DNA of 64,000 nt. Source: a virus. The notes beneath the pieces are model-generated. The model did not search any database. It worked only from the letters and a program-made list of their open reading frames with translations, and had not been told where the DNA came from. How positions within the stretch are numbered: the first letter of the stretch is position 1; every line of letters starts with the position of its first letter. Below are positions 56,486 through 64,000 of this stretch, in pieces. The stretch is from positions 62,001 to 126,000 of IMG/VR virus record IMGVR_UViG_3300042307_001176; one strand, given 5' to 3'. Position numbers and translations under genes: made by a program.

Positions 56486-59400
56486 ATGGCCAAACAAGTT
56501 AAACTTGACTTATCCCAATTCAAAGCATCGGGTGTTTACACATTAGAATTTGATGCTTCGGAAAATATTATCATTAATCCTCAGACGATTAGATTAGTAA
56601 TAGGTTACTCTAATATTGGACCTTTCAATACTCCAGTATATTGTCCCGATATTACAACTTTCCAGTCAGTATTTGGGAGTACTGATAAAGCTTTAGAGAA
56701 AAAAGGATCATTCTTTCATAGATCTGTTTTAACATGTTTAGGGAGTGGACCTGTATTTGCTTTAAATCTAAGATCACTTAACAATACCGTAGATACTAAC
56801 GGAGATCCTGATTACGCTGCTGGTGCTGACGTTGCTAGATATCGTGCTTTCTCTATGGATTCAGAAGAGCAAAATGGTGCTAATGCAACAGGAGCATATT
56901 CAGATCCTTTGACAAATCAGGATAAATTAGTTTCTTCTTATTACAACAAAGAGAAATTCTGGTTCCCAGACACTAATTATTTCTTAGCAACTGAAGATTC
57001 TGCTGGTGCACAACCAGATACAAGAAAATTATTCAGCCTTGTTAACTTAGGTCAAAATCCAGTAAGTATTATAGTAAGAAAATCTTTAGATTCTAGATTT
57101 CCTTTAAGAGGATTTGATATTACAGCTAGAGAATATTTTGGAGCTGATAATGTACCTTCTTATATGAATCAATACGATTATCTTTCAGATTGGTTTATTG
57201 ATGTAATCGTAATTAGTGGAAATTGGACCGATTATCAAGCTTTAGCTAATGACCCAGTTTATAACACATATTTCACTTCTAAAGGATTTATTAAATCACA
57301 AATAGATAATTTCTTATCACAAAATGGAGTTAATACTTTATTAACTGTTACTGGTACTATTATTCCTAACTTTACAGACCAAAACGGTACTCTTAGATAC
57401 ATTCAGACATTAATTAACAACCAAACACCAACTACTGGTATATTCTGTGCAGTTAATGAAGAAGCTTTAGATGATTTATTAGTAAACTCTTCAGTTTTTG
57501 ATCTAGTTGGTCATCACTTAGTTGATGAAACTACTCCTGATGCTGATATCACTTCAGTTCCTAGGAATTTAAATTTCTTATCTTATAGCCAAAATCTATT
57601 TGCAGATTACACTTACGATAGAAATGTAGACGGTTCTACTACAGGTACAGAGATTTCTGATTCTGGAGTTTCTCCTTCTACTGGCTTTGATATATTACCA
57701 GAAACTGGTACATTATTAATAGATACTAACTACAATGTTATAGGAGACGCTGGAATACCTTTCACTGAATTTGATACATATTCTACTACTGCTAGAGATG
57801 GGGGATCTATTTATTTAGATACTAAATTTCAAAACCCAACTCTACACGATACACAAATTACAACTTTAACACAATTCTTAGATACTACGCCAGATTCACC
57901 TGCTGAAAGATGGGTATTAGGTAAAGTTACATCTACCTTACCAACAGCTGGTTATTTAGGATTCTACGTTGGTGACTTAGTTAAGATTAAGGTAACTGAA
58001 GCTAAATTTATTACTAATAACACTTTACCAACAGGTCTAAAACAACAGGTAAGAATCAGAATGAATCACCCTTTAGTTGGTTCTACTGCTTCTACAACAT
58101 ATGTTGAACCTTGGTACGAAACAAATAAAAGTACAGTGGATGCTTACCAGATTGGTACTCCAGATTACTTTGATAATGATGATGTTTTCTTCTCACCAGA
58201 TATCCCAGTAGGTACAGATAGCTATTTAGCTTATGAAAACTCTCTTATGTACAGAGACTGGACTAAGGGAAATATTGGAGATGGTGATCAAGACTGGAAA
58301 GATGATACTGGATCTCTTAAACAATACTTAAAATTTGAAGTAAATGTAGATAGAGACGGTTATAAAATCCTAGTCTGTAGAGCGTTTTCAGAGGATACCC
58401 TCACAACTCCTGAAGCAATTGAAGGATTTGGCGATACTTTTATTAGTTCTTTACCTACTGGTACTAATGCAGTTGGAACATACCAATTTAATATCGTTTC
58501 AACAACAGGTAACATTAGTGATTATATTGATATTGTTACTCAATTACAGCCTAACGTTATTGAATTAACTACAGCAATTGCTAATTCTTCAGGAATTAAA
58601 GTGGGAGATCTATTAGTTTCTACTGACACTCAAATTTACGATAATCCATTAACTGAGAATCTTCAGTCAAGATTAACTAGAGTACTTGAGGTTAAAACAG
58701 TATCTTCTGCTTCTTCCCCTGGTATTTACACAGTACAAGTTAAAACTGAAAGACCTATTAAATTGTATCCAGGTACAACAACAAGAGTTTTGAGCTTTAA
58801 AAATATACAAGAATTTGTTACATCTTTCAATTTCACTTATCTACCAGGAGCTCAGATTAAAGCTGCTTCTGTACCAAACGGAACAGATACAAGAATGAAT
58901 GAGATCTTGGACGTACTTTCTAATACAAACTTAGCAAGAACATTAGCTGATACTGACGTAATCACATTCAGATACATCGTAGATACATTCGACGGAGGTA
59001 TTCAACCAAACTGTAAATTCCAACTTACTAGACTTGCTAAAAACAGACAAAAATGTTTAGCAATTTGTAATGTGCCTTCAATGAAGAAATTCTCTGATTC
59101 TATTGATCCTAGATTTACTTCAGCACCTACAGCAACAGATCCAGCTCCAATTTTACAAGCTAGATATATTGCAGACGGAGGTAACTTAAGTTTGAATCCT
59201 TCATTCACGTTCTCTTTACCTGATGAAGACTTAGGAGCAAAATTCTCAGGATTCTTCTCTCCTTTCTTAACAATCAGAGAGAATGGTAAGAACTTAAACG
59301 TTCCACCATCAGCATACGTTTCTAACAACTTCATTCGTAAATTTATTACAGGTGAACCTTATTCAATCGTAGCTGGTCTTAAAAGAGGTATTATCTCTGC

Positions 59401-59887
59401 TGGTAACTTAGTTGGTCTTGAGTATGATTTCGATATTGAAGATAGAGAATACTTAGAGCCATTCGGTATCAATCCAATCATCAGAAAAAGAGGTGTTGGT
59501 ATTGTTATCTACGGTAACCAAACAAGCTACCAAAGAACTAACTCAGCATTTAATAACTTACACGTTAGAGACTTATTAATCACTATTGAATCTGCAATAG
59601 AGCAAATACTTTCTAACTATGTGTTTGATTTTAACGAAGACAATGTAAGACTTGAAATTAAAACATTAGTAGACAATTATTTAACTGGAGTAAGATCTGT
59701 TGGAGGTATTTATAACTACTTATCTATTATGGACTCTTCTAATAATACACCTGCAATCATTGATCAAAATATTGGTATTATTGACGTAATTATTGAACCT
59801 GCAAGAGGTATTCATAAGTTTATTAATAGAATGACAGTTACTAGAACAGGTGGTATTGCTTCTGGAGGATTTTTGCAATTTAGTTAA
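56486..59887 (+). CDS. 18: Tail sheath protein (gp18), enlarged
   Basis: The N-terminal 300 residues (NPQTIRLVIGYSNIGPFNTP, YLSDWFIDVIVISGNW) and the C-terminal 250 residues (GIVIYGNQTSYQRTNSAFNN, LHVRDLLITIESAIEQILSN, IVDVIIEPARGIHKFINRMT-type end) match contractile sheath proteins. At 1,133 residues it is far longer than T4 gp18 (659), with extra beta-rich insert domains in the middle, probably exposed on the tail surface. Followed by two tube genes. Confidence 0.93.
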   Translation: MAKQVKLDLSQFKASGVYTLEFDASENIIINPQTIRLVIGYSNIGPFNTPVYCPDITTFQSVFGSTDKALEKKGSFFHRSVLTCLGSGPVFALNLRSLNNTVDTNGDPDYAAGADVARYRAFSMDSEEQNGANATGAYSDPLTNQDKLVSSYYNKEKFWFPDTNYFLATEDSAGAQPDTRKLFSLVNLGQNPVSIIVRKSLDSRFPLRGFDITAREYFGADNVPSYMNQYDYLSDWFIDVIVISGNWTDYQALANDPVYNTYFTSKGFIKSQIDNFLSQNGVNTLLTVTGTIIPNFTDQNGTLRYIQTLINNQTPTTGIFCAVNEEALDDLLVNSSVFDLVGHHLVDETTPDADITSVPRNLNFLSYSQNLFADYTYDRNVDGSTTGTEISDSGVSPSTGFDILPETGTLLIDTNYNVIGDAGIPFTEFDTYSTTARDGGSIYLDTKFQNPTLHDTQITTLTQFLDTTPDSPAERWVLGKVTSTLPTAGYLGFYVGDLVKIKVTEAKFITNNTLPTGLKQQVRIRMNHPLVGSTASTTYVEPWYETNKSTVDAYQIGTPDYFDNDDVFFSPDIPVGTDSYLAYENSLMYRDWTKGNIGDGDQDWKDDTGSLKQYLKFEVNVDRDGYKILVCRAFSEDTLTTPEAIEGFGDTFISSLPTGTNAVGTYQFNIVSTTGNISDYIDIVTQLQPNVIELTTAIANSSGIKVGDLLVSTDTQIYDNPLTENLQSRLTRVLEVKTVSSASSPGIYTVQVKTERPIKLYPGTTTRVLSFKNIQEFVTSFNFTYLPGAQIKAASVPNGTDTRMNEILDVLSNTNLARTLADTDVITFRYIVDTFDGGIQPNCKFQLTRLAKNRQKCLAICNVPSMKKFSDSIDPRFTSAPTATDPAPILQARYIADGGNLSLNPSFTFSLPDEDLGAKFSGFFSPFLTIRENGKNLNVPPSAYVSNNFIRKFITGEPYSIVAGLKRGIISAGNLVGLEYDFDIEDREYLEPFGINPIIRKRGVGIVIYGNQTSYQRTNSAFNNLHVRDLLITIESAIEQILSNYVFDFNEDNVRLEIKTLVDNYLTGVRSVGGIYNYLSIMDSSNNTPAIIDQNIGIIDVIIEPARGIHKFINRMTVTRTGGIASGGFLQFS

Positions 59888-59914
59888 TAGATTTGTAAAT
59901 AAATCAGGGAGAAA

Positions 59915-59924
59915 AATATATAAA
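59915..59924 (+). promoter_or_regulatory. TATATA late-promoter-like motif
   Basis: AATATATAAA lies 8 bases before the tail tube ATG at 59933. Confidence 0.5.
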
Positions 59925-59932
59925 ATAAAAAC

Positions 59933-60505
59933 ATGGCAGGATTACCACATTATTCAAGTTCGAAAGCTTCGGTTAATAAATTCGAACCCGTTTTCCTTAA
60001 TCAGTTTGAGGTGACTATTTCACCTCCTGCTGGTGTTATATCAGTTCAAGGAAATCCTGGTAGCGGAAATATTCTTTTAGAGCAGGTGACCAATATTTCA
60101 GGTTTACAAGTGGATCAAAATGCTGGTGAGATCACTCAACAGTACAAATTTGCTAAAAGATACTATGCTGGAGCAGCTCCACAAAGAACTGGTTTAGATG
60201 TTTCAATATCATTCGAAGTTAACCTTGATGATGACAATTCAATGTATGTTTTTAAAATACTTCGTCAATGGTCTGATTTAATTTATAATCCTATTACAGG
60301 AGCAATGGGTCTTAAGAAAGATTACACAGGAAATATTTTAATTAATGTTTTTAATAAACAAGGGGATATTTTCAGAAAGATTAATCTTAAAGATTGTTTC
60401 CTTATGTCACCTATAACAGATATGGGATTAAACTATACTCAAGCATCTATTTATAAAATTGATGTACAATGGGCAGTAGATTATTTCGAAGACGTATTTA
60501 TATAA
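59933..60505 (+). CDS. 19: Tail tube protein (gp19), copy 1
   Basis: The 190-residue protein has NQFEVTISPPAG, a central KRYYAGAAPQRTGLDVSISF and a C-terminal YKIDVQWAVDYFEDVF, the T4 gp19 tube fold (163 aa in T4). It would polymerise inside the sheath. The next gene is a paralogue with the same layout. Confidence 0.9.
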   Translation: MAGLPHYSSSKASVNKFEPVFLNQFEVTISPPAGVISVQGNPGSGNILLEQVTNISGLQVDQNAGEITQQYKFAKRYYAGAAPQRTGLDVSISFEVNLDDDNSMYVFKILRQWSDLIYNPITGAMGLKKDYTGNILINVFNKQGDIFRKINLKDCFLMSPITDMGLNYTQASIYKIDVQWAVDYFEDVFI

Positions 60506-60517
60506 ATATAAAAGAAA

Positions 60518-61096
60518 ATGGCAGGATTACCACATTTTAGCTCAGCAAAAGCAGCAGTTCAATTATACGAACCAGTATATCTTAATCAATTCGAGGTTAT
60601 TATTCAACCTCCTGTTGGTGTAACTCTTCCTCAAGGAAACGGCGGAAGGTCTTTATTGGTAGAAAATGTACTTTCTGTTTCTGGCTTATCAGTTGATAAA
60701 AACCCAGGTGTAATGGAACAAAGGTATAAATTCTCAAGAAGAAGATATGCAGGTGGTGCAGTTGATGATACTGGTGTAAAATTCAGAATTGAATTTGAAA
60801 CCAATTTGGATGATAACAACAGCAACTACGTATTTAAAACTATGCGTCAGTGGTCAGATTTAATCTATAATCCTTTAACAGGTGCTACTGGTATTAAATC
60901 TACATATGCTGGTGGAACTTATGTACTTGTATCAATATTCAATAAAGAAGGCGATGTATTTAGAAGAATTAAATTAGTAAATTGCTTTCCTACAGATCAA
61001 ATAAAAGCAATGGATTTAGATTATACTAACGGAACAACTCCGTACAAAATAGCACTTTCATTTAGAGCGGATTATTTCGAAGACGTTTTTAACTAA
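60518..61096 (+). CDS. 19: Tail tube protein (gp19), copy 2
   Basis: About half identical to copy 1 by eye, with MAGLPHFSSAKAAVQLYEPV at the start and ALSFRADYFEDVF at the end. Two adjacent tube genes suggest either a mixed tube or a specialised tube-end protein (as gp54/gp48 cap the T4 tube). Twelve bases separate the genes. Confidence 0.88.
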   Translation: MAGLPHFSSAKAAVQLYEPVYLNQFEVIIQPPVGVTLPQGNGGRSLLVENVLSVSGLSVDKNPGVMEQRYKFSRRRYAGGAVDDTGVKFRIEFETNLDDNNSNYVFKTMRQWSDLIYNPLTGATGIKSTYAGGTYVLVSIFNKEGDVFRRIKLVNCFPTDQIKAMDLDYTNGTTPYKIALSFRADYFEDVFN

Positions 61097-61118
61097 AAAA
61101 AATCAAGGGAATATATAA

Positions 61119-61147
61119 ATGGAGACTCAACAAAGTCTCCATTTTTG
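61119..61147 (+). terminator. Intrinsic terminator after the tube genes
   Basis: ATGGAGACT and AGTCTCCAT pair perfectly around CAACAA and are followed by TTTTG. A TATATAAAT motif lies just before it. Confidence 0.82.
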
Positions 61148-61201
61148 TTTGATCTTATTTCTTACAAGAATGTCGATATTAAAATAATATGGACGACGAT
61201 T

Positions 61202-61417
61202 GTGACTCAGAAACAGAAAAGAAGACTTGCCTCAATCTGCTTAATCCTAGCAACATTTTTCAATCCTTTCGGATTCGATATCCTTTTTGCAGCTTTAATG
61301 AAATGGACACATTCCTATTGGCATACTGTCGCAATTTTTTATTTCCTTTCGGGATTGTTCTTTGGTCTTTACTTTTTTTTATCGTCTAATAGGAAACTAA
61401 AAGAAAAAAAAGAGTAA
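61202..61417 (+). CDS. Small membrane protein, start uncertain
   Basis: The frame encodes two hydrophobic segments (LASICLILATFFNPFGFDIL, WHTVAIFYFLSGLFFGLYFF) and a Lys-rich tail. No ATG precedes them in frame. I give GTG 61202; the frame also opens at TTG 61145 inside the terminator. A well-placed ATG at 61189 lies in another frame, so a frameshift is possible. Might be a virion-assembly or lysis membrane protein. Confidence 0.55.
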   Translation: MTQKQKRRLASICLILATFFNPFGFDILFAALMKWTHSYWHTVAIFYFLSGLFFGLYFFLSSNRKLKEKKE

Positions 61418-61438
61418 AAGAAATATAAGAAAAAAAAT

Positions 61439-62470
61439 ATGATTGACAATTTTGACGATGAGCTTCTAAATGAACTCAACCAAAAAGAAGCTAAATCTAA
61501 GTTCGAGTATGATGCTCAACAAAGGATTGAAGAACAAGATCCAGATGTAGAAAATGTAACAATTCCCGATTGGATACCAACAGAAGATAATATAACACCG
61601 AGAAATTTAGGAAAAGTTAACGTCAATAGAACTCCACTTGGAATGGAGGCGGAATGGAAAAATATACCAGCAGACACTTTACCCTCTAAAGGATTTGGCT
61701 ATCCTGATGGATTTGAAATTGCAATAAAATCAGCTAAGGTTACTGAAATTAGGCAATTCTCCACAGTAGACGATAGCGATAGATTAGATCTAGATGACAA
61801 ATTAAATACTATCATTGAAAAATGTATGAAAATACGTTGGAATGGTGGTATTCTTGAATCATACGATTTATGGTACGAAGATAGATTCTTTATTATTATG
61901 TCAATAAGAGATATGACTTTCTTAAAAGGAGAGAATAGAATCTTATTACCTATTACAAAAAACTGTACTAAAGAAGAATGTAACATTCCTGATATGATAG
62001 AATTAAAATCTAATCTATTAGATAGTTTTGTTGTTGATCAGGAGATATTAAAAAGATACAATAAAGATTCATATTCATTCAAATTTATACCTAAAGACGG
62101 AAGTGCAGAAATGGATTTGTATATTCCCACCATTGGTGTTACCACAGTATGTAGAAGAATTATAGCAGATAAAAGAAAGAAGGGTAAAAAATTCGACGAT
62201 AGCTTTGCAAAGGTTGCAACTTTTATAATTCCAGACTGGAGAGGTCTAGATGAAAGATTATATGATCAATATGAAAGAGCGTCGTTAGAATGGACTCCAT
62301 TACAATTCTCAATAGCAGATCAAATCAGTGAAAAAATTAATTTTGCAACAAAATCAAGAATTTATACAAAATGTGAAAGCTGTGATGGGGAGGTCACAGC
62401 AGAAATTTCCTTTCCCGGAGGATACAGATCCCTTTTCATTATTTCAAATATCCTTGAGCAACTATTTTGA
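61439..62470 (+). CDS. Baseplate hub protein, T4 gp26-like
   Basis: Contains ADTLPSKGFGYPDGFEIAIK then TEIRQFSTVDDSDRLDLDDK and an ending CESCDGEVTAEISFPGGYRS, the general layout of the T4 base-plate protein family to which gp26 belongs (LPS/N-G start; C-terminal zinc-like CxxC). At 343 residues it is longer than gp26 (208). Located after the tube genes, suitable for hub assembly. Confidence 0.65.
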   Translation: MIDNFDDELLNELNQKEAKSKFEYDAQQRIEEQDPDVENVTIPDWIPTEDNITPRNLGKVNVNRTPLGMEAEWKNIPADTLPSKGFGYPDGFEIAIKSAKVTEIRQFSTVDDSDRLDLDDKLNTIIEKCMKIRWNGGILESYDLWYEDRFFIIMSIRDMTFLKGENRILLPITKNCTKEECNIPDMIELKSNLLDSFVVDQEILKRYNKDSYSFKFIPKDGSAEMDLYIPTIGVTTVCRRIIADKRKKGKKFDDSFAKVATFIIPDWRGLDERLYDQYERASLEWTPLQFSIADQISEKINFATKSRIYTKCESCDGEVTAEISFPGGYRSLFIISNILEQLF

Positions 62471-62648
62471 TATTAAATTTAGACTTTGGGAAGAATTTAA
62501 ACTCTCAATAGATAATTTAGAATCTCTTCCATTTTATGAATATCAACTATATGTAGATAAGCTTAATGAAAAAATAGAACGAGAGAATAAGAAATCCGAA
62601 CAGGGAGATTTAGTAGAAGCATTTTCATTTTCAAAGCCAAAAAGTTAA
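62385..62648 (+). CDS. Hypothetical tail/baseplate accessory protein, start uncertain
   Basis: The frame overlaps the gp26-like gene by 86 bases from ATG 62385 (MGRSQQKFPFPEDTDPFSLF); starting at a TTG near 62454 would remove most overlap. The later part (FRLWEEFKLSIDNLESLPFY, then EYQLYVDKLNEKIEREN) is helical and resembles chaperone-type small proteins encoded after gp26 in T4-like phages. Confidence 0.58.
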   Translation: MGRSQQKFPFPEDTDPFSLFQISLSNYFDIKFRLWEEFKLSIDNLESLPFYEYQLYVDKLNEKIERENKKSEQGDLVEAFSFSKPKS

Positions 62649-62662
62649 CTTTTTGGCTTTTT
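62633..62662 (+). terminator. Intrinsic terminator
   Basis: AAGCCAAAAAGTT is followed directly by its complement AACTTTTTGGCTT and more T residues, overlapping the end of the preceding gene. Confidence 0.8.
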
Positions 62663-62663
62663 A

Positions 62664-62673
62664 GGTATATAAA
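62664..62673 (+). promoter_or_regulatory. TATATA late-promoter-like motif
   Basis: GGTATATAAA follows the terminator, 12 bases before the TTG start at 62686. Confidence 0.5.
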
Positions 62674-62685
62674 TAAAAATACATT

Positions 62686-64000
62686 TTGGCAGGAGAAACA
62701 GGAACACAAGGATCAGAATTTCCAATTTTTAAATCTGGAGAAGGTGCTTTCGATAGAGCTAAATATAAGCAAGAAGAAAGTGCAATGATAACCCCTACGG
62801 GGCAATTAACGGGAAAGGAAATAGACGAAGATTTAAAAAAGAAGAAGAAATCTGCAGATGAGGTTATAAAAGAAGCTAAAGCATTCTATAATGAATCGTT
62901 TGAAAAAAATCTAAAAGCTTTAGATCCTGCTTATGATCCTAAACTTATTTATTATTCAGAAGCTTACGATGAAAGCGGAACTGATAGAATGGATATTGGT
63001 GAAAAAATAGACAATGGAGAGGCATTAGACGGTAAGGAAATTTTTGAAATGTCCAAAGGATCTGCTCAAAATAAGATAGGAAATGCACAAAAGCTTAAAA
63101 CTGGTAGTGTAACTCAGATAGTAGAAAATTTAGGGCTTAGAAATATAAAAGAGTACGAAAAGTACGATACAATCAAAGGAGAATTTGATAGTAAAGTAAA
63201 AGATGATAAACTTAAATTTGATCCATTATTGGATAAATTTTTAGATATTCTATCATATTTTAATGGGGATGGTGGCCCAATGACTGTACAAAAATCTGCA
63301 ATTCTTTTTACACCAGAGAATAACGCTATAATATCTGCATTTGCTAAAATACTAGAAGCTGAAGGGTTTGCTAGTGAAAGCGTTGTAAACATGTCCAAAA
63401 GATATGATGATAATTTAGCTAAGCTTATAGATAAATCTAAAGGCGGATCCATAGAGTCAATGAAAATGACTAAAGAGGGAGATGTTGTACCAGCTACAGG
63501 ACCTACAGGAGCATCTACAGAAACTAAGTTAGTAGAAAAAACAAGTACTACAGAAGGCACAGGAGGAACTACAGGACCAGCAGTTTCATCAACAGAAACT
63601 AAATTAGAAGAAGCAAAAAACACTACAGGAACTACTGGTGGAACTACTGGACCAGCAGTTTCATCAGCAGAAACTAAATTAGAAGAGACAAAAAACATTA
63701 CGGGAGGTACAGGTACAGTAAACTCTGAACCAGCAAAAATAGATACTGTAAATAATAATAAAGAAAGTAAAGTTAATAATTTGCTTAAGGATTTATTTGG
63801 TATAGATTCAGGAGCTTCCAGTGGAACTGGAGGAACTGGAGGAACTGGAGGAACTGGAGATAGTAAAGCTAAGACTGAAACAGAAAAACTTACAGAAAAA
63901 AAAGCAGAAGATATTACAGGCGCTCCTAAAGGAGTAACGGGATCTACTGTGGGAACTGAAAAAAAAGAACCGGAGAAAAAAAATGAGGAGACTAAGTTAG
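62686..64000 (+). CDS. Large virion protein with Thr/Gly repeats, cut by the window edge
   Basis: The frame is open from TTG 62686 to the last base (over 438 residues) with no stop. It begins LAGETGTQGSEFPIFKSGEG and is helical and charged to about residue 260. A repetitive region follows: two near-copies of GTTGPAVSSTETKLEE (about 63567-63690), then tandem GGT triplets at 63823-63850. Position after the gp26-like gene suggests a baseplate or tape-measure-type protein. An ATG at 62788 is an alternative start. Confidence 0.68.
   Translation, partial: MAGETGTQGSEFPIFKSGEGAFDRAKYKQEESAMITPTGQLTGKEIDEDLKKKKKSADEVIKEAKAFYNESFEKNLKALDPAYDPKLIYYSEAYDESGTDRMDIGEKIDNGEALDGKEIFEMSKGSAQNKIGNAQKLKTGSVTQIVENLGLRNIKEYEKYDTIKGEFDSKVKDDKLKFDPLLDKFLDILSYFNGDGGPMTVQKSAILFTPENNAIISAFAKILEAEGFASESVVNMSKRYDDNLAKLIDKSKGGSIESMKMTKEGDVVPATGPTGASTETKLVEKTSTTEGTGGTTGPAVSSTETKLEEAKNTTGTTGGTTGPAVSSAETKLEETKNITGGTGTVNSEPAKIDTVNNNKESKVNNLLKDLFGIDSGASSGTGGTGGTGGTGDSKAKTETEKLTEKKAEDITGAPKGVTGSTVGTEKKEPEKKNEETKL

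Noticed and set aside
59002-59334. Minus-strand 110-residue ORF inside the sheath gene
   Set aside because: It is a shadow of the sheath coding frame with no start context or homologous features.

Overview
The window looks like part of the genome of a large, T4-like contractile-tailed phage (myovirus) of a Bacteroidota host, probably a flavobacterium. The T4 relationship rests on a block at 44-63 kb with UvsX, a gp41-type helicase, gp47/gp46, terminase gp17, tail sheath gp18, two tail tube gp19 copies and a gp26-like baseplate protein, in T4-like order. The host assignment rests on promoters of the Bacteroidota form (TAnnTTTG), AT-rich start contexts without Shine-Dalgarno sequences, a sigma factor whose N-terminus resembles Bacteroidota RpoD, and boxA-like sequences of the kind found in Bacteroidota rRNA leaders. 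The DNA is AT-rich, genes are tightly packed, and the standard code fits.

Layout. 0-9.6 kb: mostly minus-strand accessory genes (GT17 glycosyltransferase, capsid-like protein, PAP2 phosphatase, small unknowns) plus a sigma factor and a GH19 lysozyme on plus. 9.6-25 kb: mostly plus-strand nucleic-acid and metabolic genes (YggL-like ribosome binder, Rnl5-type RNA ligase, AAA ATPase, heptosyltransferase-like protein, phosphoesterases, thymidylate synthase, acyl-CoA thioesterase, cyclic-phosphate receiver-domain protein, flavodoxin-like reductase). 25-37 kb: an RNA-rich region with thioredoxin, a non-coding locus, a Ro60/TROVE gene, PA14-type tail adhesins and three tRNA arrays holding 25 tRNA genes for all twenty amino acids plus an initiator tRNA. 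37-44 kb: HNH protein, GMP reductase-like enzyme, thymidylate synthase-like enzyme, transglycosylase, SET-domain protein. 44-50 kb: replication/recombination. 50-64 kb: head completion, DNA packaging and tail genes; the last gene runs off the right edge.

Three layers stand out. (1) Each tRNA array follows the same leader: a TAnnTTTG promoter, a short ORF of 19, 29 or 35 codons, a terminator with a competing antiterminator, and a boxA. The amino acids in each short ORF closely match the tRNAs downstream of it (I/P/S/R; E/D/L; then all sixteen of the third array). This reads as attenuation in which ribosome stalling on codons short of tRNA switches on the genes for those tRNAs. (2) Four RNAs share a fixed architecture with covarying helices (P1, GCGG, P2, UAC, P2', P1'). 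Three lie just upstream of the Ro60 gene and one lies in the third tRNA array; they are candidate phage Y RNAs. RNA ligase, HAD and receiver-domain genes of RNA-repair type are scattered nearby. (3) At least thirteen proteins share a short N-terminal leader like the T4 capsid-targeting sequence (MKH(I/L)xxFxxF...E). They include a lysozyme, a transglycosylase, a phosphatase and a toxin-like hydrophobic protein, suggesting a large set of proteins packaged in the head and injected.
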